Source: Microbacterium aurugineum (lineage in GTDB: Bacteria; Actinomycetota; Actinomycetes; Actinomycetales; Microbacteriaceae). From it: 64,000 bases of DNA. Below are positions 8,376-15,954 of this stretch, piece by piece. A model generated the notes under the pieces. That model saw nothing but the letters and a program-made list of their open reading frames with translations. It was not told the origin of the DNA and did no database searches. The stretch spans positions 1 to 64,000 of the forward strand of contig NZ_CP078078.1 of the NCBI RefSeq assembly GCF_023101205.1, given 5' to 3'. Numbering within the stretch: position 1 is the first letter of the stretch; every line of letters begins with the position of its first letter. A program made the position numbers and the translations under genes.

Positions 8376-9692
8376 TCAGGGCGCGACGGGCAGTGCGAGC
8401 ACGAAGCGGGCGCCGCTCCAGCGCGAGTCGTCGACCATCAGCGTCCCACCGGCGGAGACGGCGATGCCGCGGGCGATCGCAAGCCCCAGACCGCTCCCGC
8501 CGGTGTCCCGGCTGCGCGCTTCGTCGAGCCGGACGAAACGTTCGAAGATCCGCTCCCGCTCCTCGAGGGGGACCCCGGCGCCATCGTCTTCGACCATCAC
8601 GAACACGTGCCCGTCCGCGGGGACGACACCGATGGCGACTCGGCCGCGACTGTGGCGGACGGCGTTGTCCGCGAGGTTCCGCACCAGTTGGCCCAGGAGA
8701 CGGGGGTCCGCGTGCACCCGGGCCGCGGCGATCCCCGAGCCGTCGACGTCGAGTCCCGCCGCGCGCAATCGGCGCACCTCGCCCAGCGCGATGTCATCGA
8801 GGTCGACCGCTTCGCCGCGCGTGCTCGCCCCCTCGTCGAGACGCGCCAGGAGCAGCAGTGACTCGACGATGCCCTGCAGCCGGAGTCCCTCCTCCGACAC
8901 CACCTCGGCCAGTTCGCCGATGCTCGTCACCTCCGGGTGGGCCTGCGCGAGCTCGGCGTGCTGGCGGATGGTCGCGAGCGGCGAACGCAGCTCATGGGAA
9001 GCATCGGACACGAAGCGTCGTTGTGCGGTGGCGGCGGCATCGAGGCGATCGAGCATGCCGTTCATGGTCGTCGCGAGTGCCGCGATCTCGTCGGCCGTCT
9101 CGGGCACCGGCACGCGCTGGTGGAGCCGCTCGGCGGTGATGCCGTCCACTTCTTCACGGATGCGTTCGACCGGACGCAGCGCGCGACCGACGACGAGCCA
9201 TGTGGTCACCGCGACGAGCAGCAGCAGGAGGGGGACGGCGATCGCCAGCAAGGTCGCCACCGTCGCGAGGGTCTCGGCGTCGTCGTCGATCGCGACGGCG
9301 AGCACGAGCGTCCGGTCATCGTCGAGCTCTTCCGAGACGACGAGCACCGCGTCGCCGTCGACCGTCGTCGTCTGCGGGTCATCGTCGATGGGAAGCGGTG
9401 TGGAGCCCAGCTTCTCGCGGGCGTCCTCGCTCGCGGCGCGGACGGAGCCATCCGGTCCGATGAGCTGCAGGATCTCATCGTCGAGAGCGTCGATGCCCCG
9501 GCCGCCCGGTCCGCCCGTACGGTCGGAGAGCTGCTCGAGACGCTGCTCCGCCGCGCGCACGGTGTTCTCGTGCATGCTGCTGCGCAGGACACCGTAAAAG
9601 GAGAAGGAGCCGATGAGCAGGGCGACGGCCACGACCACCGTGGCTCCGAGCGTGGTCCTGCCGCGCACGGAGCGCCAACTGCGGCTAGCCAC
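8376..9692 (-). CDS. Sensor histidine kinase with HAMP domain
   Basis: 438 residues from a GTG at 9692 that overlaps the stop of the response-regulator gene by 8 bp. Architecture: transmembrane helix 1 (TTLGATVVVAVALLIGSFSF), an extracellular sensor loop of about 120 residues, transmembrane helix 2 (LLAIAVPLLLLLVAVTTWLV), HAMP (ALRPVERIREEVDGI), HisKA with SDASHELRSPLATIRQHAEL, and HATPase_c (DNAVRHS, VEDDGAGVP, GGSGLGLAIARGI). It pairs with the OmpR-type regulator upstream in the same operon. The stimulus is unknown. Confidence 0.92.
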   Translation of the reverse strand: MASRSWRSVRGRTTLGATVVVAVALLIGSFSFYGVLRSSMHENTVRAAEQRLEQLSDRTGGPGGRGIDALDDEILQLIGPDGSVRAASEDAREKLGSTPLPIDDDPQTTTVDGDAVLVVSEELDDDRTLVLAVAIDDDAETLATVATLLAIAVPLLLLLVAVTTWLVVGRALRPVERIREEVDGITAERLHQRVPVPETADEIAALATTMNGMLDRLDAAATAQRRFVSDASHELRSPLATIRQHAELAQAHPEVTSIGELAEVVSEEGLRLQGIVESLLLLARLDEGASTRGEAVDLDDIALGEVRRLRAAGLDVDGSGIAAARVHADPRLLGQLVRNLADNAVRHSRGRVAIGVVPADGHVFVMVEDDGAGVPLEERERIFERFVRLDEARSRDTGGSGLGLAIARGIAVSAGGTLMVDDSRWSGARFVLALPVAP

Positions 9693-10362
9693 CGTCGGCC
9701 GCCAACCGGTACCCCGCACCGCGGATGGTCTCGATCGCCTCGCGTCCGAACGGCTTGTCGAGCTTGCGGCGCAGATGCCCCACGTACACCTCGACGATGT
9801 TCGGGTCCCCGTCGAAGTCGTCGTCCCAGACCCCCTCGATGAGGGCACGTTTCGACAGCACCTGGCCGCGGTGACGCAGGAGGTATTCGAGCACGGAGAA
9901 CTCCCGCGCGGTCAGTGCCACCGGGGTGTCGCCTCGCCAGACACGATGCGCGGCGGGGTCGAGGCGCAGGTCCCCGGCCTCGAGGATCGCCGGGCGCGCG
10001 ACGGCACCGCGCCGGACGAGGGCGCGCAGGCGTGCGACGAGGATCGCGAAGGAGAACGGCTTCGTGACGTAGTCGTCGGCCCCGGTTTCGAGCGCTTCGA
10101 CCTGATCCCACTCGCCGTCCTTCGCGGTGAGCATCAGGACGGGCGTCCAGTTCTCCTCGGCGCGCAGAGCCTCGCACACCTTCCACCCGCTCATACCCGG
10201 CATCATGAGGTCGAGCACGATCGCGTCGTACCGTGTCTCCCGCGCACGCCAGAGCCCGTCGACACCGTTGTGCGCGACGTCGACGGCGAACCCCTCGGCC
10301 TCCAGGCCACGGCGCACGCCCTCGGCCAGACGCACCTCGTCGTCCACCACCAGGATCCGCAT
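9685..10362 (-). CDS. OmpR/PhoB-family response regulator
   Basis: 225 residues. The ATG at 10362 has a GGAGGA ribosome-binding site; upstream in-frame codons lack one. The receiver domain has Asp51 in IVLDLMMPGMSG, the conserved TA at LMLTAKDG and Lys in VTKPFSF. The winged-helix DNA-binding domain runs from about 130 (VALTAREFSVLEYLLRHRGQ, IVEVYVGHLRRKLDK, IRGAGYRL). It heads a three-gene unit with the kinase and the PepSY-like protein. Confidence 0.94.
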   Translation of the reverse strand: MRILVVDDEVRLAEGVRRGLEAEGFAVDVAHNGVDGLWRARETRYDAIVLDLMMPGMSGWKVCEALRAEENWTPVLMLTAKDGEWDQVEALETGADDYVTKPFSFAILVARLRALVRRGAVARPAILEAGDLRLDPAAHRVWRGDTPVALTAREFSVLEYLLRHRGQVLSKRALIEGVWDDDFDGDPNIVEVYVGHLRRKLDKPFGREAIETIRGAGYRLAADGG

Positions 10363-10415
10363 TCCTCCAGTGTGGCCCGTCGACGCTGAATCGTGGCTGA
10401 AGCGCCCTCCCCGCC

Positions 10416-10478
10416 CTTTCGAATCACGCAAACAGCTCGATCTCGGCGTCAGATGCGACCAGTTGCGCGATCCGAAAG
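10416..10478. repeat. Dispersed 3'-end palindromic element, copy B
   Basis: The arms CTTTCGAATCACGCAA (10416-10431) and TTGCGCGATCCGAAAG (10463-10478) pair with two mismatches. The right arm ends 2 bp from the stop codon of the minus-strand Imm5-like gene. The outer sequence TTCGAATC...GCGCGATCCGAA is shared with copy C, and more loosely with copy A. Confidence 0.72.
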
Positions 10479-10480
10479 GG

Positions 10481-11011
10481 TCAGGAGAGGGCGGCCTGGA
10501 GCTCCCGGATCACGGCGCCGAGGGTTCCGGTGGCGAGGAGGCCCGGGCCGAGCGGGCCCGCCGTGTTCGCACCGAGGGGCGGGAGTCGTCGGAGCGCCGC
10601 CGCGGCTTCGGGGGAGAGGTGCGCGAGCTGCCAGTGCACCTCTCCGGCACGAGCGTCGGAGTCGTCGGGGTGCGCGAGCTCGACCGCGCTCGCGGCATAG
10701 GCGGCCGCCCCGAACGCATGAGCGCCCATGTGCGCGACGCCCGCAGCCTGGGCAGCCGCCCGCGCAGCGGCCGCACCGGCGGGCGTGGTCGCAGCCTGGG
10801 TGGCGCGACCGGCGACGAAGCGGCGGCGGATCTCTCCCGCAGCGGTGAGTTCTCCCCGTGCGAAGGCGCGAGTTCTGGCGATGGCGTCGCGCGCACGGTC
10901 ATCGTCCGGCGCCTCCCTCTCGAAGAGGGGCAGCACGCGTTCGGCACAGTCGGCGGCCCACACCGCGACCAGGCGCCGATCCTCCTCGGCCATGCCCTGC
11001 ACGGTGGTCAT
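10481..11011 (-). CDS. Imm5-like putative immunity protein
   Basis: 176 residues, starting at the ATG at 11011, whose ATGA overlaps the stop of the DUF6194 gene. The Ala-rich helical protein contains CAERVLPLFE, a DDDRARDAIARTRAFARGEL segment and repeated AAAAR/AAxAAGVAHMGAHAFGAAAY helices, the pattern of proteins annotated as putative immunity protein Imm5. No toxin gene is visible in the window. It is therefore either an orphan immunity gene or a family member with another role. Coupled translation with DUF6194 suggests joint function. Confidence 0.62.
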   Translation of the reverse strand: MTTVQGMAEEDRRLVAVWAADCAERVLPLFEREAPDDDRARDAIARTRAFARGELTAAGEIRRRFVAGRATQAATTPAGAAAARAAAQAAGVAHMGAHAFGAAAYAASAVELAHPDDSDARAGEVHWQLAHLSPEAAAALRRLPPLGANTAGPLGPGLLATGTLGAVIRELQAALS

Positions 11012-11454
11012 CCTCGTCGCGCTCGGCGGTCGGCGCGAGCGCGGGCGGACTCGTGCGCGTCGCGGAGCAGGGCGAGCACGGTGTCCGACGTCCGCGCGGC
11101 CGGATCGATCACGCAGACCCACCCGGCCGTGCCGTACAGCGGATGCGGCTGGAACACATCGACATCGGTCGGCTGTGCGTCCGCGGCCACGAGTGGGTCG
11201 GCTTTGCCCTGGCCGACGTGGATGTTCACCCGGAAGCGCCCGGGGGTGTCGAGCGCGGAGGACTCGTCGTCCGGATAGTTCTTCGTGATGATCGTCCCGT
11301 AGGGCTGTGTGCGCTCCGGCATCCGCCCGTCCGGGGCGTAGTAGAAGTAGGCGTCTCCCCAGGAGAGCTCGGGGTAGGGGCCACCTGCTTGGGGGGTGAT
11401 GACGAGGACGCCGTCGAATCCACGGACGGCATCGATGATCTTCTGCATGTTCAT
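11008..11454 (-). CDS. DUF6194-family protein
   Basis: 148 residues. Recognisable family features are the N-terminal IIDAVRGFDGVLVITP, the aromatic block WGDAYFYYAPDG, TIITKNYPDDESSALD and RFRVNIHVG. The function of the family is not known. It is the first gene of a two-gene unit with the Imm5-like gene and is divergent from a MerR regulator. A 7-bp inverted repeat lies directly upstream of its start codon, so that regulator probably controls it. Confidence 0.75.
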   Translation of the reverse strand: MNMQKIIDAVRGFDGVLVITPQAGGPYPELSWGDAYFYYAPDGRMPERTQPYGTIITKNYPDDESSALDTPGRFRVNIHVGQGKADPLVAADAQPTDVDVFQPHPLYGTAGWVCVIDPAARTSDTVLALLRDAHESARARADRRARRG

Positions 11455-11476
11455 GCTTCAATGATGAAGTTGAAGC
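11455..11476. promoter_or_regulatory. Inverted repeat, candidate MerR operator
   Basis: GCTTCAA (11455-11461) and TTGAAGC (11470-11476) form a perfect inverted repeat with an 8-bp spacer in the 61-bp gap between the divergent DUF6194 and MerR-family genes. Such dyads between divergent genes are typical of MerR operators, which lie within the promoter. The first arm abuts the DUF6194 start codon. Confidence 0.5.
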
Positions 11477-11515
11477 GCTTATGTGGAGTTTTTCTCCGTG
11501 GCGAAGGGAAATTCG

Positions 11516-12250
11516 ATGATGAACCCTCAAGAGGTGACTCTGACGACAGCGCTGCTCGGGCGACGTGTGGGGTACTCGACCCAACAGGTGCGAGACCTGG
11601 AGAGGCTCGGCGTCCTCCCCGCGGCCGCGCGCGGGCCCAACGGCTACCGCCGCTACGGTCCGCACCATGAAACGGCGCTGCGTGCCTACCGGGCGATGGC
11701 AGCGGCCCTCGGCCCTGTGCCCGCACGACGACTGATGCCCGAACTGATCGACGCATCGATGGAAGACGCCGCCGAGCGGATCGACCTCTTGCACGCCGAC
11801 CTCGCCGAGGAGCGCTCACGCGTGCGGGAAGCGCTCCGCGGCCTCGAGGTCGCCAGGGAGGAAGCCGACGACGACTTCGACGAGGATGATGCGATGGCCA
11901 TCGGTGAACTCGCCCAGGCGCTCGGCATCCGCTCCTCCGCCCTGCGTCATTGGGAGCGCGAGGGGCTCGTCCACCCGCTCCGGAGTGCGGCGTCGGCGCG
12001 CTCCTACGGTTCCACGGCGATCACCGAGGCGCGTGTCGTCGCCGCACTCCGTTCGGGTGGGTACGGCATCCCTGCGATCGCCCGCATCCTCGACCAGGTA
12101 CGCGCCCACGATCGCACGGACGAGGTGGAGGTGATCCTCGCGGAGCGGCTCGCGGCGCTCACCCGACGCAGCGTCGCGCTCCTCGCCGCCGCGGGGCACG
12201 TGCACGATCTGCTCGTTCTCCCGGTTCGACTCCGTAGGCTGGAGGCATGA
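11516..12250 (+). CDS. MerR-family regulator with two HTH domains
   Basis: 244 residues from the ATG at 11516 (a second ATG follows directly), with GAAGGGA about 7 bp upstream. The N-terminal MerR-like winged helix reads VGYSTQQVRDLERLGVLP, then NGYRRYGPHHETALRAYR. After a helical linker a second complete MerR domain appears at about residue 125: MAIGELAQALGIRSSALRHW, EREGLVHPLRS, RSYGSTAITEARVVAALRSG. Normal MerR proteins have one HTH and dimerise; this one might bind as a pseudodimer. It probably regulates the divergent DUF6194/Imm5-like unit through the adjacent dyad. No metal-binding cysteine motif is visible. Confidence 0.82.
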   Translation: MMNPQEVTLTTALLGRRVGYSTQQVRDLERLGVLPAAARGPNGYRRYGPHHETALRAYRAMAAALGPVPARRLMPELIDASMEDAAERIDLLHADLAEERSRVREALRGLEVAREEADDDFDEDDAMAIGELAQALGIRSSALRHWEREGLVHPLRSAASARSYGSTAITEARVVAALRSGGYGIPAIARILDQVRAHDRTDEVEVILAERLAALTRRSVALLAAAGHVHDLLVLPVRLRRLEA

Positions 12251-12423
12251 CGAAGAACATCTGGACCATCCTCGGCGTCATCCTCGCCGTCGTGATCGCG
12301 TGGTGGATCGTGAGCGCGTTGTTCTCGGTCCTCGCGTTCATCTTCAAGCTCGCGATCGTCGCGGTCGTCGCCGTGGTGGTCTTCCTCGTGCTCCGCGGGA
12401 TCTTCAGCCGCAGCGACGACTGA
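12247..12423 (+). CDS. Small hydrophobic membrane protein
   Basis: 58 residues: MTKNIWTILGVILAVVIAWW followed by a second hydrophobic stretch and a short RGIFSRSDD tail. The ATG overlaps the MerR-family stop codon (ATGA) and is preceded by GGAGG, so translation is coupled. Two membrane helices in a hairpin are predicted. No known family; the coding call rests on the start context, hydrophobicity and coupling. Confidence 0.7.
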   Translation: MTKNIWTILGVILAVVIAWWIVSALFSVLAFIFKLAIVAVVAVVVFLVLRGIFSRSDD

Positions 12424-12452
12424 CGCACTCCTGCCCGTGAGCCTCCGCGTCA
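12421..12452. terminator. Possible bidirectional terminator between convergent genes
   Basis: TGACGC (12421-12426) and GCGTCA (12447-12452) form a 6-bp stem that uses the stop codons of both converging genes. There is no T tract; weak evidence. Confidence 0.25.
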
Positions 12453-13832
12453 GGCCCGGGCGAACTCCCCGACCCGGTACTTCGCGGCACGGTGCGTGTC
12501 CTGCACCCGGTCGCCGCGACCGTGGAGCTTGTTGCGGAGGGTGCCCGGCGCGTACTCCTCCGGGTAGGCGCCGCGTTCGCGCAGGACCGGGATCACGTGC
12601 TCGATGATGTCCTGCCACGTGCCGGGGGTGACCGCGTAGGCGAGGTTGAAACCGTCGATGTCGGTCTCGTCCACCCAGGACTGCAGTTCGTCGGCGATCT
12701 CGACGCCGGACCCGACGATCGTGGGGCCGAGGCCGCCGATCGCGTTGTGCCGCCCGAAGTCCCCGACGGTCCATTCGCGGCCGAGGTCGGCCTCCTCCTT
12801 CAGGTGCTGCAGCACCGACTGGATCGCGTTGGACTCGACGTTCCCGACCGGCTCGTCCTCGGCGTACTGCGACAGGTCCACGCCCATCCATCCCGACATG
12901 AACGTGAGCGCACCCTCGGGGCTCGCGTAGGAGAGGTACTCGGCGTGCTTCGCGGTCGCCTCTTCGCTGGTGGCGGCGGTGATCACGGTGAGCAACGTGT
13001 AGATGCGGGCGTCGTACCGGTCGCGGCCCGCCGCTTCGAGGGCATCGCGGATGCGCTTCACGGTGCCGGCGAGCACCTCCTTCGAGGGGGCGGCGACGAA
13101 GATGGCCTCGGCGTTCTCGGCCGCGAATTTCACTCCGCGCGGACTGGCGCCGGCCTGGTAGATCACCGGCGTGCGCTGCGGTGACGGCTCGGAGATGTGG
13201 ATGCCCGGCACGCTGAAGTGCTTGCCGTCATGCCCGATCGGGTGCACCTTGGCCGGGTCGGTGAAGATGCCGCGCTCGCGGTCCTCGACCACCGCGTCGT
13301 CCTCCCACGACCCCTCCCAGAGCTTGTAGAGCACCTCGACGTACTCGTCCGCATGGTCGTAGCGGTCGTCGTGCGCGAGCTGGTCCTCCTGGCCCATGTT
13401 CCGCGCGGCGCTGGGCAGGTATCCGGTCACGACGTTCCACCCCACGCGTCCCTGTGTGAGGTGGTCGAGCGTGCTCAGCCGGCGCGCGAAGGGGTAGGGG
13501 TGCTCGAAGGCGGTGCCGGCGGTGATGCCGAATCCCAGGTTCTCGGTGACGGCGGCCATCGCGCTCACCAGCAGGATCGGGTCGTTCACCGGCACCTGGG
13601 CGCCGTTGCGGATCGCGGCCTCGTTCGTGCCGCCGTAGACGTCGTAGGTCCCGAGCACGTCTGCGATGAAGATGCCGTCGAACGTCGCGCTCTCCAAGAG
13701 CTTCGCGAGGTCGGTCCAGTACGAGAGCGTGTTGTACTGCCGCGACCGGTCGTCGGGATGCCGCCACAGCCCGGACGACTGGTGGGCGACGCAGTTCATG
13801 TCGAAGGCGTTGAAGCGGATCTGACGTGTCAT
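12450..13832 (-). CDS. LLM-class flavin-dependent monooxygenase (NtaA/SnaA/DszA type)
   Basis: 460 residues starting at the ATG at 13832 (MTRQIRFNAFDMNC). Bacterial-luciferase-like TIM barrel with family segments WRHPDDRS, TFDGIFIADVLGTYDVYGG, GFGITAGTAFEHPYPFARRL, LTQGRVGWNVVTGYLPSAA and VIYQAGASPRGVKFAAENAE. The length and insertions fit the NtaA/SnaA/SoxA branch, two-component FMNH2-dependent monooxygenases acting on chelators, sulfonates or organosulfur compounds. No flavin reductase gene lies nearby, so the reductant must be supplied elsewhere. The substrate is unknown. Confidence 0.9.
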   Translation of the reverse strand: MTRQIRFNAFDMNCVAHQSSGLWRHPDDRSRQYNTLSYWTDLAKLLESATFDGIFIADVLGTYDVYGGTNEAAIRNGAQVPVNDPILLVSAMAAVTENLGFGITAGTAFEHPYPFARRLSTLDHLTQGRVGWNVVTGYLPSAARNMGQEDQLAHDDRYDHADEYVEVLYKLWEGSWEDDAVVEDRERGIFTDPAKVHPIGHDGKHFSVPGIHISEPSPQRTPVIYQAGASPRGVKFAAENAEAIFVAAPSKEVLAGTVKRIRDALEAAGRDRYDARIYTLLTVITAATSEEATAKHAEYLSYASPEGALTFMSGWMGVDLSQYAEDEPVGNVESNAIQSVLQHLKEEADLGREWTVGDFGRHNAIGGLGPTIVGSGVEIADELQSWVDETDIDGFNLAYAVTPGTWQDIIEHVIPVLRERGAYPEEYAPGTLRNKLHGRGDRVQDTHRAAKYRVGEFARA

Positions 13833-13930
13833 GCACCCATGAAAGGCGAACGGCGTGCGCGAATCCAGGGCGGCCGACACGCACGGACACATTTCAGGAG
13901 GAGGACTCGGTCACGTCGATCCGGTCGGGG

Positions 13931-14188
13931 TCAGGGCTTGTACACGTCGCGGCGATGGCCGAGCGTGACGACTGCGACGATCAGGACATCGTCGTCAACC
14001 GTGTAGATGATCCGATAGCTCCCGACACGGACGCGGAGTCCGTCGCGTCCCCGCAGGGCCTTTGCGCCGGGAGGTCGGGGGTTCTCACCGAGAAGAGCGA
14101 TCGCGCCGCGAATCCGGTCGCGGTCCTGGTGGTCGACCCTCCTCAGTGCGCGAACTGCGGCGGGGCGCAGCTCGATCCGGTATCTCAC
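13931..14188 (-). CDS. RelE/ParE-family toxin
   Basis: 85 residues: MRYRIELRPAAVRALRRV, DRIRGAIALLGENPRP, LRGRDGLRVRVGSYRIIYTV and a C-terminal VTLGHRRDVYKP. These are RelE-superfamily hallmarks, including basic residues on the core sheet and the terminal HR(x)nY pattern of mRNA interferases. The start overlaps the antitoxin stop by 4 bp, the usual antitoxin-first order. It most likely cleaves mRNA at the ribosome; a ParE-like gyrase activity is less likely given the terminal motif. Confidence 0.9.
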   Translation of the reverse strand: MRYRIELRPAAVRALRRVDHQDRDRIRGAIALLGENPRPPGAKALRGRDGLRVRVGSYRIIYTVDDDVLIVAVVTLGHRRDVYKP

Positions 14189-14433
14189 GTCCAGCCCAGG
14201 TCGGCCTTCACCTGCTCCCAGGGGACGTCGGGACCCTCTTCTGCCATCGCCTCGTCGAATGCGGCGACATCTTCGGCGTCCTCGAGTGCGTCGAGCATCC
14301 GCTCATACTGCTCGGGGCTGATCACGACCGCAGTGCGCTGACCGCGACGCTCGATGAAGACCGCTTCCTCCTGAGAGCGGGCGATGACCGTGGAGAGGTT
14401 GTTGCGTGCGTCGGCGACGCTGATCGTGGACAT
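14185..14433 (-). CDS. Phd/YefM-family antitoxin
   Basis: 82 residues from the ATG at 14433: MSTISVADARNNLSTVIARS, then VFIERRGQRTAVVISPEQYE, the N-terminal DNA-binding fold of Phd/YefM, and an acidic C-terminus (EDAEDVAAFDEAMAEEGPD) expected to wrap the toxin. No clear ribosome-binding site precedes this ATG, so translation may be leaderless; an in-frame ATG at 14469 would add 12 residues and has GGAGGAG further upstream, but it lies inside the operator repeats. Two TGTACA hexamers upstream match the operator core known for YefM autoregulation. Confidence 0.88.
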   Translation of the reverse strand: MSTISVADARNNLSTVIARSQEEAVFIERRGQRTAVVISPEQYERMLDALEDAEDVAAFDEAMAEEGPDVPWEQVKADLGWT

Positions 14434-14441
14434 GACCCAAT

Positions 14442-14468
14442 TGTACATTTGGAGGTCTGGGATGTACA
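14442..14468. promoter_or_regulatory. Paired TGTACA operator for the toxin-antitoxin operon
   Basis: TGTACA occurs at 14442-14447 and 14463-14468, centres 21 bp apart (two helical turns), just upstream of the antitoxin start. Each hexamer is itself palindromic. In Escherichia coli yefM-yoeB, palindromes with a TGTACA core are the autorepressor sites, so the match to the antitoxin family is meaningful. Confidence 0.6.
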
Positions 14469-14511
14469 TGATTGGTCCACCGCTCTCCTCCGCGGGCTCT
14501 ACCCTTGACTG

Positions 14512-15954
14512 GTGACCGACGAGATCTCGACCGCCCAGCGTCTGGTGCGCCGATTCGCCCGTGAGACCAACCTGCTCGTGTCCGGTCGGGACTTCTCGGT
14601 CGTCGGGACGGATGCGGTGGCCGATGCGCTGCGAGCCCTCCTCCCCGCCCTCGGTGCGCGCCTCGGGGACGGCGGCGTCACCTTCGCGCCAGGGGGATCC
14701 TGCGAGATCCTGCTCGACGGTGGGCCCCTCCCGGTACGGGAGACCGCCGAGGACCGCGTGGACGCGGCCGGACGGCACATGTCGGTCGCCACCGCTCTCG
14801 CCGCACGCCTGGGCGACGCCGGCACGGTGAAAGGACTCCGGATCGGCATCGCGATGGTGCTCGAGCCGAAGACCGCCCAACTCGCCCTGCTGCTGCGGGA
14901 TGCCGGAGCCATCGTGGCCGTCTACGCCCATCCCGATGAGATCGACGTCGAGGTCGCCGCGGTGCTGCGCCGGCGCGGGATCCCGGTCGACGGGGATCCG
15001 AGCCTTTCGGGTGCCGCCGAGCGCGCTGCCGCCGTGGACTTCCTGCGCCGTGGCTTCGACCTGCTGCTCGACGACGGCTCGCACCTGATCCGCCTGGCGC
15101 ACGAGGAGGGCCTCGCCGCCGAACTGCGAGGTGCCGCGGAGGAGACCACGAGCGGGCTCGCCCCGTTGCGGCTCATGGAGCGTGAGGGAGTGCTCGAGAT
15201 CCCGGTCATCGCGGTCAACGACGCCCTGACCAAGACCTCCTTCGACAACCGGTACGGCACCGGTCAATCGTGCGTGTTCGCGATCGCCGATGCGCTGGAC
15301 GCCGTGGGGATCGACCTCCGCGACCAGCCGGCCGTCGTCGTCGGCTACGGCCCCGTCGGTGAAGGCGTCGCGGCGCACCTGCGCGCGCTCGGGGTCGACG
15401 TCTTCGTCACCGAGACCGACCCCGTCCGCGCGTTGCGCGCCGCCCACGACGGATTCCGTATCGGCCGCCTGCACGACCTCGCCCCGGGCGCGCTCGTCGT
15501 CTCGGCCACCGGTGCTCCGCACACCATCGACGCCGAGGTGCTGCGCGCTGCGGCGATCGTCGCGGTCGCCGGGGGAGTTCCGCACGAGGTCGACCTCGAC
15601 CCTGCCATGCTGCGACCGTACACGGGCGAGAACGGCCAGGCCTCGAGTGCCGTCGAACGCGCCGGTGACGGCGCACTCGTGATCGCCCGGGCAGGCTGCG
15701 TGAACCTGTCCGCCGGTGAGGGAAACCCCATCGAGATCATGGACCTGTCGTTCTCGGTGCAGCTCTTCGCCGTCGGGCACCTGCTCGCGCACGACCTGCC
15801 GCCCGGGGTGCATCCGCTTCCGGCCGAGGCCGACACCACGATCGGCGCCGCCGCGCTCGCAGCCCGCGGTGAGCGCATCGACCAGCGCAGTCCGGCGCAG
15901 GTCGAAGCGCAGCAGGAGTGGCGCTCGCCACGGTTCCGAGGAGAGTCCGCATGA
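14512..15954 (+). CDS. Adenosylhomocysteinase-like protein with altered active site
   Basis: 480 residues from a GTG. It has the S-adenosylhomocysteine hydrolase fold: substrate-domain segments LLLDDGSHL and EETTSGLAPL, the NDALTKTSFDNRYGTGQS block with the Lys and Asp that correspond to the catalytic K/D of SAHH, and the Rossmann VVVGYGPVGEGVAAHL. Several hallmarks differ: the CLHMT region reads AMVLEPKTAQ, and the C-terminal LVNLGxxxGHP is CVNLSAGEGNP. The substrate is therefore probably not plain S-adenosylhomocysteine. It overlaps the amidohydrolase gene (ATGA), suggesting consecutive steps in nucleoside-type metabolism. The motif comparison is from memory of the family, not a computed alignment. 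Confidence 0.75.
   Translation: MTDEISTAQRLVRRFARETNLLVSGRDFSVVGTDAVADALRALLPALGARLGDGGVTFAPGGSCEILLDGGPLPVRETAEDRVDAAGRHMSVATALAARLGDAGTVKGLRIGIAMVLEPKTAQLALLLRDAGAIVAVYAHPDEIDVEVAAVLRRRGIPVDGDPSLSGAAERAAAVDFLRRGFDLLLDDGSHLIRLAHEEGLAAELRGAAEETTSGLAPLRLMEREGVLEIPVIAVNDALTKTSFDNRYGTGQSCVFAIADALDAVGIDLRDQPAVVVGYGPVGEGVAAHLRALGVDVFVTETDPVRALRAAHDGFRIGRLHDLAPGALVVSATGAPHTIDAEVLRAAAIVAVAGGVPHEVDLDPAMLRPYTGENGQASSAVERAGDGALVIARAGCVNLSAGEGNPIEIMDLSFSVQLFAVGHLLAHDLPPGVHPLPAEADTTIGAAALAARGERIDQRSPAQVEAQQEWRSPRFRGESA

Noticed and set aside
8876..9842. Plus-strand frames through the OmpR-type kinase gene
   Set aside because: They are shadows in high-GC sequence; the minus-strand kinase shows all catalytic boxes in order.
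14434..15813. Minus-strand frame extending the antitoxin N-terminus through the SAHH-like gene
   Set aside because: It is antisense to a conserved NAD-binding protein. The antitoxin family starts at the SVADARNN segment.
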